A stretch of DNA of 64,000 nucleotides from Phycisphaerae bacterium (GTDB lineage Bacteria; Planctomycetota; Phycisphaerae; UBA1845; PWPN01). A program made the position numbers and the translations under genes. Below are positions 54,393 to 63,785 of the stretch, piece by piece (the first letter of the stretch is position 1; each line of letters starts with the position of its first letter). The stretch lies in NCBI GenBank assembly GCA_018003015.1, contig JAGNEZ010000005.1, forward strand, positions 122,643-186,642. The letters run 5' to 3'. Under the pieces are notes generated by a model that was given only the letters and a program-made list of their open reading frames with translations, did not search any database and was not told the DNA's origin.

Positions 54393-55055
54393 ATGGCGAG
54401 GAGCAGAAGTCGGCCTGGCCGCTCTTGTGTGCCGCTCCTGAAGGCGGGTATCCTCTGGCTCGGCGGTCGGGGGCGGGCACGCTGGATCCGCCCCTTTCCC
54501 GGCCGCACCCGGAAGCCAAGGACCGTGGACGCTCTGCGTATCGAGAAGCTGGTTGTTCCCCGATCCCGGCGCCGGGCGTTTGGCGAGCGGATCTGGCGCG
54601 AATGGTGCTTTGTCCGGACGCTGGGACGGCAGTGTCGCTGGCGGCTGCTGGCGATCGTATTCATCCTGCTGGGCGGCGGGCTATTGTTCCAGCGACTTGA
54701 GCCGGGCAAGGGTCTGTCACTCCCCGCGGCCACGTTCTACACCTGGAGCCTGGTCTTCGGCCAGGTTCCGGAGGAGTTCCCCCAATCGCGCATTCTGCAG
54801 GCGGTGTTCTTCGTCGTGGCGATCCTCGGCCTGACCGTGATTCTCGAAGGAATCGTCGATCTGGCCCTCATGGTGAGGGACCGCACGACGATCGGCGATT
54901 TCTGCGAGACTCACGGGCTGGGGATCGTCGAGCATCGCCCCGCGGGCGTCGAACCCAAGCTCTTCCCGGGCTCGAGCACTCGGCTGCAGCACGGCGACGA
55001 GGTGGTCACCCAGGGATCGTTCGAGGTCCTCAGGCGGCTCAAGGACGCGGTGTAG
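54393..55055 (+). CDS. Potassium-channel-like protein lacking its RCK_N domain
   Basis: AAGGAGG lies five bases upstream of the ATG, a strong site. The 220-residue protein has a long basic N-terminus, TM1 (RLLAIVFILLGGGLLF, 84-99), a pore loop (FYTWSLVFGQVPEEFP, 115-130) in place of TVGYG, TM2 (FFVVAILGLTVILEGIVDL, 139-157), and then directly an RCK_C/TrkA_C-like domain (165-220, ending GDEVVTQGSFEVL). In known relatives an NAD-binding RCK_N (~140 residues) lies between TM2 and RCK_C. Its absence here is in frame, so a shorter protein could still be made. The channel's selectivity is uncertain. Confidence 0.65.
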   Translation: MARSRSRPGRSCVPLLKAGILWLGGRGRARWIRPFPGRTRKPRTVDALRIEKLVVPRSRRRAFGERIWREWCFVRTLGRQCRWRLLAIVFILLGGGLLFQRLEPGKGLSLPAATFYTWSLVFGQVPEEFPQSRILQAVFFVVAILGLTVILEGIVDLALMVRDRTTIGDFCETHGLGIVEHRPAGVEPKLFPGSSTRLQHGDEVVTQGSFEVLRRLKDAV

Positions 55056-55131
55056 ACGCGGCACAGCTTCGCCACGGGGGCAGGGACCAGCCGAATGCTG
55101 GCTGCTGAACGCTCCTGTCATGGAGACTCCG

Positions 55132-56121
55132 GTGAATCATGTTGAACGTTTCCGCGCGGTGATGGACTTCCAACCGGTGGATCGGTTGCCACGGTGGGAA
55201 TGGGCCATGTGGTGGGATCTGACCGTCGACCGATGGCATTCCGAGGGACTGCCGATCGAGCTGACCGGCGTGTTCGAGATCTCCCGGTACTTCGGGCTGG
55301 ACCCCTACTACCAGTTCTGGTTCAGCACCACCCAAGAGACCATCGAAGCCACGCAGCACCACGTCGAAGGCGTCGTAGCTACGATGGACGACTACCTCGC
55401 CATCCGGTCCAGGCTGTTTCCGGCCCACGATGCCGCCATTGAATCGATGCGGCCGTGGGCCGACCGGCAGGCACGAGGCGAGGTCGTGGTCTGGGTCACG
55501 TTGGAGGGCTTCTTCTGGTTCCCCCGGACCCTGATGGGTTTCGAGAAGCTGATGTACGCATTTCACGACCAGCCGGAACTGATCCACCGGGTCAATCAGG
55601 ACCTGCTGGACTTCAACCTCCGCATTCTCCAGCGGATCTCGAGAACCTGCGTGCCGACCTTCATGACCCTGGCGGAGGACATGTCCTACAACCACGGCCC
55701 GATGATTTCGCGGGCCACGTTCAACGATTTCATGGCTCCCTACTACCGCAAACTCGTTCCCGCCATTCGCGAAATGAACGCCGTCCCGATCGTCGACACG
55801 GATGGCGATGTCACCCTGCTGGTTCCGTGGCTTCAGGACATGGACGTGGCCGGCGTACTACCCCTGGAGCGACAAGCAGGGGTGGACGGCATGAAGCTGC
55901 GGCGGTCCTTTCCCCACCTGGTCATGATCGGCCACTACAACAAGATGGTCATGAACCAGGGCGAAGCGGCGATGCGAGCCGAGTTCGAGCGACTGCTGCC
56001 GCTGATGCGGACCGGCGGGTTCATCCCCAGCGTCGACCACCAGACACCCCCTGGCGTCTCCCTGGAGGCGTATCGGCAGTACCTCCGGCTGCTGGAAGAG
56101 TACACGAGGATGCCGCGGTAG
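55132..56121 (+). CDS. Uroporphyrinogen decarboxylase (URO-D) family protein
   Basis: A GTG start at 55132 is chosen since GGAG lies six bases upstream; an ATG at 55120 is in frame but has no site. The 329-residue barrel begins NHVERFRAVMDFQPVDRLPRWEW, shared with the methyltransferase and heme-independent branches (MtaA/CmuA-like) rather than HemE. Other family elements are FMTLAEDMSYNHGPMIS near 180 and FIPSVDHQTPPGVSLE near the end. Planctomycetes hold many such paralogues of unknown role. It is convergent with the fucose-isomerase-like gene. Confidence 0.85.
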   Translation: MNHVERFRAVMDFQPVDRLPRWEWAMWWDLTVDRWHSEGLPIELTGVFEISRYFGLDPYYQFWFSTTQETIEATQHHVEGVVATMDDYLAIRSRLFPAHDAAIESMRPWADRQARGEVVVWVTLEGFFWFPRTLMGFEKLMYAFHDQPELIHRVNQDLLDFNLRILQRISRTCVPTFMTLAEDMSYNHGPMISRATFNDFMAPYYRKLVPAIREMNAVPIVDTDGDVTLLVPWLQDMDVAGVLPLERQAGVDGMKLRRSFPHLVMIGHYNKMVMNQGEAAMRAEFERLLPLMRTGGFIPSVDHQTPPGVSLEAYRQYLRLLEEYTRMPR

Positions 56122-56157
56122 AATCGGGGGCGGGTGAGCGGAACGAACGCCTGGCTT

Positions 56158-57699
56158 TCAGGCTCCCGACAGGCTCTCCCACCTGAGACCCAGCTTGCGG
56201 GCCGCGTACCCGGCGGCGTCGAGATGGTCGCCGTAGACCATCACCCAGTGCGAATCGCGGGCCTCGGCCAGCAGTCTCCTCCAGTTTCCCAGAATCTCGA
56301 CATCCTGCTGGGAACGGCAGATCTCGTACCGCGGGTTGCCCCTGACCTTGCCCTTGAAGCCGAGCCATCGGCCGGTGGCGTATTCCGGATCGATGAAGGT
56401 GACTTCGGTGCCCTCGGGGATATCCACCTTGGGGGAAGCGCCGTACTCCGACTCGTAATGGGTCATGATCGCGGTCGGTTCGTAGCGCTCGGCATTCATG
56501 CGCCGCGGTGCGGCGCAGTGGGCGCAGGTGACGATCCCCTTGTGCGGAAAGGTGGAGTTGTGAAGAAACACCGGCGTGCCCGCGATGTGCCGCAAGAGGA
56601 TACCGGCCGGAATGATGACGAAATCCGACTCGCAGAAGGCCAGCAGTCCCTCATCGTTGAGTAGACCGAGTGTCAGACAGGCAGTCGTGCGCGACATCGG
56701 CATGATGGTCCGCATGCAGTCTTTGATCGTGAACGCCTCGGCCCCATTCTCGCGCATGAGCTCCTTGAACAAGCCGTAGAGCATGAAAGCATTGACCACG
56801 AACGACTTATCGGTTTGCAGCGTCGTGCCGGGCAGGGACAGGAACCGATCGGCCCAGCGAGCGGCCAGCGACATCCGGCCGGTGTCGGCCATGGTTTTCT
56901 GAATCCGGGGCTCGAGATCCTCGTAAGTGGTCTCGACGATCTCGATCTGGTGCTTTTTGTGGGCCACATCGGGCGCGGCCGGGGCGTACTTGCCCCAAGG
57001 ACCGCCCAAGGCGACGATCCGCGTCCCCAGTAGGTTCCTGACGCCATAGAGCCCGCGCAGCCGCCAGGCCAGATCAGTGATGTCATCGACCACGACATCA
57101 CCCACAGACACGTCGCCGAGAGCGGGCGGGGCTTGGCCATCCGCCCCCGGCTCGTCGGTGGCCAGATAGCGGCTGCTGAGCGCCTCGTACCAGTAGTAGA
57201 TTGGCCCGCTGCGATGGCGGACGAACAGAATCACCGGATGATCTTTGGCGACGCAGGCCTGAAGGGTGTCACCGGACCCTGTGGCCGGATAGACGATATC
57301 GGCGTCACGCTCGACCCGGTGAACGGCGGCCGCCTCTTCGACGGACTTCACCTTGACCGCCGGGAGGCATTTCAGGCGGCCAGCCGCCCGATCGGTCAGG
57401 GCTTTGAGCTCCCAGGTGATCCGCTCGATTTCCTGCCCAGCGGCTTCCTCGGTCTGCACGCCGCCCCACGACTTCCATGACGCCGCCTCGCGTTTCCGGG
57501 GCACCTGGTACATCAGGACCGGCTGGATTCGCAGGGGGCGTCCACCGATGCGAAACGGGCGATCCGGATCCCAGGCTTGGGCCCTCCAATCAGCGCCCTC
57601 GGAAGCCGGTGCGGCCGCTCGCGAGACCAAGGCGATACTCAGGGCGGTTCCTGCGGTGGCGCCCAGCAACTCCCTGCGATTCAGGCACGTGCATCCCAT
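56158..57699 (-). CDS. Tat-exported L-fucose/arabinose isomerase-like protein
   Basis: The 513-residue protein begins with a twin-arginine-type signal (NRRELLGATAGTALSIAL, 7-24) and GAGGAGG lies nine bases upstream of ATG 57699. The body resembles the FucI/AraA fold: the first Rossmann-like domains, then the metal-site segment FCESDFVIIPAG (compare CEGD in family members) and VTCAHCAAPRRM, with acidic and His ligands. Sugar isomerases are normally cytoplasmic, so export is unexpected. It may be a periplasmic isomerase or have lost that reaction. It lies downstream of the GH78 gene on the same strand. Confidence 0.65.
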   Translation of the reverse strand: MGCTCLNRRELLGATAGTALSIALVSRAAAPASEGADWRAQAWDPDRPFRIGGRPLRIQPVLMYQVPRKREAASWKSWGGVQTEEAAGQEIERITWELKALTDRAAGRLKCLPAVKVKSVEEAAAVHRVERDADIVYPATGSGDTLQACVAKDHPVILFVRHRSGPIYYWYEALSSRYLATDEPGADGQAPPALGDVSVGDVVVDDITDLAWRLRGLYGVRNLLGTRIVALGGPWGKYAPAAPDVAHKKHQIEIVETTYEDLEPRIQKTMADTGRMSLAARWADRFLSLPGTTLQTDKSFVVNAFMLYGLFKELMRENGAEAFTIKDCMRTIMPMSRTTACLTLGLLNDEGLLAFCESDFVIIPAGILLRHIAGTPVFLHNSTFPHKGIVTCAHCAAPRRMNAERYEPTAIMTHYESEYGASPKVDIPEGTEVTFIDPEYATGRWLGFKGKVRGNPRYEICRSQQDVEILGNWRRLLAEARDSHWVMVYGDHLDAAGYAARKLGLRWESLSGA

Positions 57700-57930
57700 G
57701 GGCGTGTTCCTCCTCAACCAGGCCGGCTTGTTCGCCGACGCGAACGTCCGCGGACGGTGCGAATGCCACGGATCGAGGTGTGGGATCCAATCTATCAGGA
57801 CTTCAAACCGGGGACAATGCGGGTCGCAGGCGACGCTCAGGAGGTTTGCGCAGGAGGCGTTTCCGTATCGGCCTGGTGCATCTTCTACCCGGGCGTGGTG
57901 GCGGCGTCCAGCCACAGGAATGATGCGTGG

Positions 57931-60681
57931 TCACGGCCTCGCGGCAAACTGGTACTTGCCTGAGCCGATCTCGAAGACGGCCGCACTTGTCTCCCGGCGG
58001 ACCGGAGCGATCGCGGGGGTGGCGCCCTCGTTCACCGTCACGATCTGATTCTCGCCGGCGGGAACGTGGACCGTGGCGGTCGTGTTCGGGGGAATGGTCA
58101 CGTCCATCACCAGCGTGCCGTTCTCTCGTTTCCATTCGCTGGCGATCCGGCCGCGGATGGAGTCGTAGTGGGCCTTTGCCCAGGTGATATCGCCGACGAC
58201 CTGCGGTTTGATGAGGATCTTCGCGAAGCCGACCTTCCTCGGATCCTGATCGATGCCTGCCAGGCCGTTGTAGAACCACTCCTCGATGTGGCCCAGCATG
58301 CAGTGATTCTGCGAGAAGCCACGTTTCGGATCCCACACCTCGGTGAGCGACGTGGCGTCCTGTTCGATCTGGGCGCCGTAGCTGGGCACATCGCGCTGGT
58401 TGGTCATGTCGAACAGCACATCGGAGCGCCCGCCCTGATGGAGAGCCTGGACGAGGAAGCGATGCCCGATGTCGCCGGCGGTCAGATGGTTTTTGTGGGC
58501 CCGGACGTCCTTGACCAGGTTTTCGAGAACGTCGGCGGCCCGTTCGGGCTCCGCCAGTCCGAGCACCAGGGGGATGGCGTTGGCCGTCTGACTGCCGGTG
58601 GCGTACTGCCCGGTGTCGGCGTGGAAGAACTTGTGATTGAACGCTGCGCGGATATTCCTGGCCAGTTGAGCATATTTCTCCGCGTCGGCGGTATTGCCGA
58701 GCAGGCGTGCGGTTTCGGCAACGATAGTCGCATCGCAGTAGTACATGGCCGTGGCGGTGAGTGGAATGGGCGTATGCTGGGACGGCCCGTACGGCGCCGG
58801 CCCGAAATCGCACCAGTCGCCGAGGCCATGGGACACGATCAGGTCCTTGGCCGTGGTGCCCAGGTAATCGACGTATCGCTTCATGCAGTCATAGTGACTC
58901 GCCAGGATGCTGCGTTCGCCGTAGCGCTGCCAGGTCAGCCAGGGCACGATGACGGCCGCGCTTCCCCATTCGGGCGAGTCCCGGAAGCCCTCGCTGAAGA
59001 CGGTATACTCCGGAGCGATGTCGGGAACGAGGCCGTTGTCGAGTTGAGCCTCGGCGGTATCGTCGCTGATCTTGGCATAGAGCGTTGCCACGTCGAAGTT
59101 GAACATGATTGCCGGGCCGAGCAAGTGCGGAACCTCGAGCCAGCCGAGTTTCTCGCGGTGCGGGCAATCCGTGTTCACGCTCTGCAGATTGCTGCGAATC
59201 GCGGCCAGAATGATGTCGTGGATCTTGTTGAACAGCGGGCTGGAGCAGGAGAACTCACCGACGACGGCAGCGGATGAATGAACGAAGTGCCCTTCCAGTT
59301 CGAGGAGTACCGGCCTGCCGGCGGCCTGGGTGGCGTCGCGAGCCGCGCCTTCAACCTGCACGTATCGGAAGCCGTAGTAGGTGAATTGCGGATGCCAGGT
59401 TTCCTCGCCGTCACCCTTGAGCGTGTACACGAAGTAGCTTGGCCCGCCTGAACCGCTTTGATCGGCGAAGCCCTTGGGGTTGAGCAACTCGGCGGGAGTC
59501 AGCCTGAGCTGGGTGCCGACCGGCCCCTTGACCTTGATCTGTGGCCAGCCGGAGAAGTTCTGCCCGAGGTCGTAGATATAGACGCCGGGACCGGGCTCGG
59601 TGACCTTGACCGGCTTGAAGGTCTTCATGATTCGGATCGGCGGGGCGGACTGGGAGCGGAGCTTTCCGCCCGGGCCATCGACCACGGCCGCGGGCTGCCA
59701 TGCCCCGTCGTCGAAGCCGGGTCGATCCCAGCCGTTCTGTTCGAGACGGGCATCGTAATCTTCTCCGCCGTAGATGCAGGAGAACGTGATCGGCGACGCC
59801 GCAACACGCCAGGACTCGTCGGTTCCGATCTCGGCCGTTGTCCCGTCGGCGTATTCGATGTGCAACTGCAGGATGAGCTTGGGCGGTCCAAAGGAACCGG
59901 TGAACTTGACGTATCGCCCGCCGACGACGTTGTACATGCCATTGCCGAGCATGATCCCGAGGGTGTTTCGGCCCAGGGCGACGTTCGCGGTCACATCGTA
60001 GGTGGAGTACAGGCAGGTTTTGCGATAGTGGGTCCAACCCGGGTCAAGCACATGGTCACCGACCTTGCGGCCATTGAGCCGCACCTCGTTGAAACCGAGT
60101 CCGCAGACGTAGAGGCGCGCCCGGGTGATGGGCTTGGCGATTTCGAAATCGCGGCGGAGGATGGGCAGCGGCTGCTGCACAACAGCGGGCTTGGTCGGTT
60201 GCGTGTTCGCCGGGGTGGTGGACGGGGCTGGTTTCCAGCCGATCCATCGAGCCTGCCACGGCTCACCCGCCGCCAGCCCCATGCTCCAGGAGGCCACCTT
60301 GCTCCAGGAGGAGACCTGTCCGTCGCGGTCCCAGACCCGGACCTTCCACCAGCACTCCTGGTGAGCCTGCAGCGGCTGACCCGCGTAGGCGACCTGGGCG
60401 GTCTGACTCGTCATTACCCTCCCGCTGTCCCACAGGTCGCCTTTGTGGGCCTCCAGTTTGAGCCGCTCGCCGGCCACCAGGACCTGGTAAGCCGTCTGAA
60501 CCTGCCCCCGGGTGGCGGAGGTCAGGATCCAGCTCAGGCGCGGAGCGGCAACGTCAATGCCGTCGGGCTCGACCCGATACTCGCATCGAAGGCCGTCAGC
60601 CGAGATGGCCGACTCGGCGTGCGCCGTCGTTGCGGGTGTTACAGCCAACAAGGTCAGCAGAGAACATGTTCGCGTGGTCAT
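57931..60681 (-). CDS. Alpha-L-rhamnosidase (GH78)
   Basis: The 916-residue enzyme has a signal peptide (1-22), an N-terminal fibronectin-like region (30-170), a Bac_rhamnosid_N carbohydrate-binding domain (190-350), a beta-sandwich (370-480), the (alpha/alpha)6 catalytic barrel from about 490 with the conserved DCPHREKLGWLE near residue 505 (general-acid region), and a C-terminal beta domain (825-916). It would remove terminal alpha-L-rhamnose from polysaccharides or glycosides. The gene lies between a secreted CBM protein 109 bases upstream and a fucose-isomerase-like protein, probably one transcription unit. Confidence 0.95.
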   Translation of the reverse strand: MTTRTCSLLTLLAVTPATTAHAESAISADGLRCEYRVEPDGIDVAAPRLSWILTSATRGQVQTAYQVLVAGERLKLEAHKGDLWDSGRVMTSQTAQVAYAGQPLQAHQECWWKVRVWDRDGQVSSWSKVASWSMGLAAGEPWQARWIGWKPAPSTTPANTQPTKPAVVQQPLPILRRDFEIAKPITRARLYVCGLGFNEVRLNGRKVGDHVLDPGWTHYRKTCLYSTYDVTANVALGRNTLGIMLGNGMYNVVGGRYVKFTGSFGPPKLILQLHIEYADGTTAEIGTDESWRVAASPITFSCIYGGEDYDARLEQNGWDRPGFDDGAWQPAAVVDGPGGKLRSQSAPPIRIMKTFKPVKVTEPGPGVYIYDLGQNFSGWPQIKVKGPVGTQLRLTPAELLNPKGFADQSGSGGPSYFVYTLKGDGEETWHPQFTYYGFRYVQVEGAARDATQAAGRPVLLELEGHFVHSSAAVVGEFSCSSPLFNKIHDIILAAIRSNLQSVNTDCPHREKLGWLEVPHLLGPAIMFNFDVATLYAKISDDTAEAQLDNGLVPDIAPEYTVFSEGFRDSPEWGSAAVIVPWLTWQRYGERSILASHYDCMKRYVDYLGTTAKDLIVSHGLGDWCDFGPAPYGPSQHTPIPLTATAMYYCDATIVAETARLLGNTADAEKYAQLARNIRAAFNHKFFHADTGQYATGSQTANAIPLVLGLAEPERAADVLENLVKDVRAHKNHLTAGDIGHRFLVQALHQGGRSDVLFDMTNQRDVPSYGAQIEQDATSLTEVWDPKRGFSQNHCMLGHIEEWFYNGLAGIDQDPRKVGFAKILIKPQVVGDITWAKAHYDSIRGRIASEWKRENGTLVMDVTIPPNTTATVHVPAGENQIVTVNEGATPAIAPVRRETSAAVFEIGSGKYQFAARP

Positions 60682-60790
60682 CAGGCAACTCCCGTTGCTG
60701 CAATCGGTTCACTCACACAAATCCTGCCGCCGCGGCACTTGCGAGGTAAGCGACGCACAGGCCCACAGGTAAGCCGTCGCGATAACGGCA

Positions 60791-63319
60791 TCATCGCTCC
60801 TGCTTCGACTCCAAGACCAGGGCTTCGACGGCATGGGCTGCCAGCTTCAACCGACCGGTCGACACCTCACCGATCGCTTCCCCGTTCAGCAGGGAGACCG
60901 CGCGGCAGCCGGTTGCCTCCTTCAGGTCGATGCTCAGCCGGCACTGCTGCTCGGTTTCGGTCGTGTTCATCAGCGTGAAGTAGAGTCCCTTGGACGGCTC
61001 ACTCCCCCACCGCTCGACCCAGACGCCTTCGGTCGAGGCGGCGGCATGCGTGACCGGCTCCCAGCCCGCCTGGGCGACCCGCCGAATGACGGGCATGTAC
61101 CTCTGGAACAGCTCGCGATCGCGGTTATACCACGCCGGGTTGGCGAAGTAGCAGTTGGTGCTGGCGTTCTCGGAGAAGAATCCGGGGAACATGCCGTAGA
61201 ACAGGCAAAGCCGCATGTAGCCCTCGGTCATCTGCCGGGTCCAGGTCTCGAAGCGAGTATTCATCAGGAACATATAGGGCTTGTGCCAGGCGAGCGTTCG
61301 CTTGAGGTAGAAGAAGTCCGGGCCGGGCGGGGCGAACTTTCCGTCGTGCTGGAAGTTCGTCTCCGTGCCCATGAGATCCAGCGGCAGAGCCAGAAAGGGG
61401 AAGTTGTGGGGCACGGCGTTGGCCATCAGCAGCTTGCCGCGAGACCGGATCCAGCCGGCGATGTGCTCGGTCCACTCCTGGGTGGCCATGGCGTTGAGGA
61501 TCACCGGCCGGTGCGAGTTGGAGTCGAAAGTCAGGGGGAGATCGGCGGCCGCGAAGTGCTCCCGGCGGCAGTTTTTGAGCATGCCCCAGCCTTCGAGTGA
61601 ATCGAGGTACACGCCGGCCAATCCGCCCTGGGCCTCGGCGCGGCGTAAGGCGTTCTCGAGCGTCCGCAGGTTGAGGCGGGCGAGGTTCAAATGGCCCTCC
61701 TTCTCGGGCACGTCGGGATCGGCCGAGTTGCCGAACACCGCCCCGTCCACCCAGGGTGTATCGAGCACGTCCAGATGCAGGCGGCCGTTCTCGTCCGCCA
61801 CGGCTGACTGCTCGACCGCCCAACTCATGGCATAGCGGTCCGATTGGGGATCTCGCTGGAACGACCGCGCGTGCGTCAGGGCGGCCGCATAGGTCCGTGG
61901 CATCTCCTTGGGCATCGGCAACCACCAGGTCATCGGCTCGACGTAGACGTATGCCTGGACGCCGTGGTCGTTGTCCCAGCGCACGTCGTTGTCACCCTCA
62001 TGGACCGCGAACCCGAAATCCTCCGGTCGCTGAACTGAACTGATCGCGGTGAACGCCATCCAGTTCCCCTGCCGCCGGGGGACACGGGCTGGATCGAACC
62101 AAGCCGGGAGCAGTTCGTAGAACCGCTGAGCCGTGGCTCTCATGCCCCATGTGGGGTCCGTTTGGACATCGACGACGCTCACCGAAGCCTGCCCGGGCGT
62201 TTTGGTTTCGTTGACCAAGCCGATATCGAACGCAGCGTACAGTTCGCCCGCGGGCTCGGCGTATCCGAACCGGCACAGGCAGGGCTGGGTCACGAGGAGG
62301 CTGCGGGCCTGGTCGGGGCTTGCCACGCAGGCAAAGGGATAACGCGACGTCTGACCCGTTGTACCGACCCCGGTGTGGGTCACGTTCTGATAGGTCGCAG
62401 ACGGCTTGATCACCTGCGATTCGCGTACGTTGTCGTACCAACGCCAGCCGGCGGCCTTGATCGGTACGACGTAGTACAAGGCAACGGCCCGATCGCGACC
62501 AGCGAGGTCCTTGATGGTCATGTCGATCCGCCGGCCGCCGGGCACGGTGGCTGTCTTGCTGGTCACGGCAAGCTGCAGTTCGGGAACCTGGATGGTTCCG
62601 TCGGAATCTCCGGCCTCGCGAACGCGAAGGAAGTCGCCGTCGGCGGCCACGTCGCGAAGGTGGATCTCGCCCGTCGCGTCGGCCGTCGAGGAGCGTGCTT
62701 CCCCTGTCGGCTGCACGCCCACGCCGTCGAAGAGGAAGGATGGACCGGTTGTCACTGCCTCCTTGAGCGAGATGTCGTCGAACCAGACCTTGCCCTGGCG
62801 GCCGCGGAAGAGTGCATGGACGCTGATCTGCCTGACCGGCTTGTCGGGTACGATCCGGACCTGGCGATACTCCCAGTCGTGTGTGCCGCAGGAGAAGGAT
62901 GCCACCCGCCCCCAGAGGGGGGTTCCGTCCTGGTAAAGGATGTCCACGTAGATGGCGTAATCGGCGTTCTGGGTCCCGACCACGTCCTCAGCCCTGCTCC
63001 AGCCGGACGCGATCAGTGGCCGGGGCTCCCTGCGATCCAGGGTCAGGGACTGGCGGAAGCCCATGCCGAGCTTGCCGGCTGGATTGTCGCACCGCACACT
63101 CATCTGCCCCCCGTGGTGGTGGTCCCGATCGACTGCGCCCCCCTGTTCGTACGACGACCAGGCTTCCGGCTTCCGGCCATCCAGGCCTTCGAAGCCCCGG
63201 TTGGCCAACAGTTCTCTACCGGCGGATGCGGCCGGCACCTTCTTAGCCACGGGCGTCGCCGCAGGGGCGATGGCGCTTGAACACGACAACCATACGAGAA
63301 CAAGCGACCTGGTTTTCAC
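60791..63319 (-). CDS. Large secreted protein with CBM and putative glycoside-hydrolase-like barrel
   Basis: A GTG start at 63319 is chosen: GGAG lies six bases upstream and the product opens with a good signal peptide (KTRSLVLVWLSCSSAIAPA). Residues 35-190 form a CBM_4_9-like jelly-roll (ELLANRGFEGLDGRKPEAW). A long central region (200-740) has TIM-barrel-like elements (GLAGVYLDSLEGWGML, MANAVPHNFPFLALPLD, YGMFPGFFSENASTN) typical of uncharacterised planctomycete glycosidase-like proteins. The last ~90 residues are a beta domain. The catalytic residues are not certain. It is the first gene upstream of the GH78 enzyme. Confidence 0.7.
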   Translation of the reverse strand: MKTRSLVLVWLSCSSAIAPAATPVAKKVPAASAGRELLANRGFEGLDGRKPEAWSSYEQGGAVDRDHHHGGQMSVRCDNPAGKLGMGFRQSLTLDRREPRPLIASGWSRAEDVVGTQNADYAIYVDILYQDGTPLWGRVASFSCGTHDWEYRQVRIVPDKPVRQISVHALFRGRQGKVWFDDISLKEAVTTGPSFLFDGVGVQPTGEARSSTADATGEIHLRDVAADGDFLRVREAGDSDGTIQVPELQLAVTSKTATVPGGRRIDMTIKDLAGRDRAVALYYVVPIKAAGWRWYDNVRESQVIKPSATYQNVTHTGVGTTGQTSRYPFACVASPDQARSLLVTQPCLCRFGYAEPAGELYAAFDIGLVNETKTPGQASVSVVDVQTDPTWGMRATAQRFYELLPAWFDPARVPRRQGNWMAFTAISSVQRPEDFGFAVHEGDNDVRWDNDHGVQAYVYVEPMTWWLPMPKEMPRTYAAALTHARSFQRDPQSDRYAMSWAVEQSAVADENGRLHLDVLDTPWVDGAVFGNSADPDVPEKEGHLNLARLNLRTLENALRRAEAQGGLAGVYLDSLEGWGMLKNCRREHFAAADLPLTFDSNSHRPVILNAMATQEWTEHIAGWIRSRGKLLMANAVPHNFPFLALPLDLMGTETNFQHDGKFAPPGPDFFYLKRTLAWHKPYMFLMNTRFETWTRQMTEGYMRLCLFYGMFPGFFSENASTNCYFANPAWYNRDRELFQRYMPVIRRVAQAGWEPVTHAAASTEGVWVERWGSEPSKGLYFTLMNTTETEQQCRLSIDLKEATGCRAVSLLNGEAIGEVSTGRLKLAAHAVEALVLESKQER

Positions 63320-63656
63320 AACAAGCTCCGCCCTGAATCCACCGGACAAGCCAGACCGACCCATCGATGGTGCCAGCCTTTCCGTCCGAGCGCCACGCAT
63401 CATACCTTTTCCTCGGATCGCCGTAAGGGGTATGATGACCTGCGCCGCCATCGTCGTTGCCCCGGAGATTCCGCTTTCACGCCCAGGCTGAAGGATGCCG
63501 AGCCAAACCGTCGGCGCACGTTGAGCCCCGCCATGGTCATCGCGACGGCGAGGCGATACGATGCCCGAACACAGCCTGGTGGCGTCGCCGGGCACGCGCG
63601 GCCAAGCGAACCGGCCGCATCGACCAGCACGGAAGAGCCTGGGAGGAGCGCCCTTC
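63320..63656. other. Divergent intergenic region with dyad
   Basis: About 340 bases between the starts at 63319 (-) and 63657 (+). It holds a perfect 9-bp dyad at 63398-63437 and a 10-bp palindrome CCATCGATGG at 63361-63370. Confidence 0.5.
63398..63437. promoter_or_regulatory. Perfect 9-bp dyad (operator candidate)
   Basis: CATCATACC (63398-63406) and GGTATGATG (63429-63437) are exact reverse complements, with half-site centres 31 bases apart, close to three helical turns. It lies between two divergent genes. It could bind a dimeric or tetrameric regulator; no such gene adjoins it. Confidence 0.4.
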
Positions 63657-63785
63657 ATGACCTTGAAACGTCACTCGATCTCGCGTCTTGTCCTCGTCAC
63701 AGCGGTCCTTTGCCTGACCCTCCCAGCGCCGGGTCGGGCGCAGGAGCTGCTCATCAAGCCAGAACAGGAACAAGGGCTCTATGCT
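63657..63785 (+). CDS. Secreted protein, N-terminal part (interrupted by contig join)
   Basis: GGAGGAG lies about nine bases upstream of ATG 63657. The reading MTLKRHSISRLVLVTAVLC through PAPGRAQELLIKPEQEQ gives a signal peptide with cleavage after about residue 27 (GRAQ). The codon use is GC-rich like the rest of the window. It continues a few codons past 63770, where base composition changes sharply to AT-rich sequence of another kind. The true C-terminus is therefore not in this window. Confidence 0.5.

Noticed and set aside
55132..56121. hemE (uroporphyrinogen decarboxylase of heme synthesis)
   Set aside because: The N-terminal pattern and lengths fit the methyltransferase-like URO-D branch, and no heme genes adjoin it.
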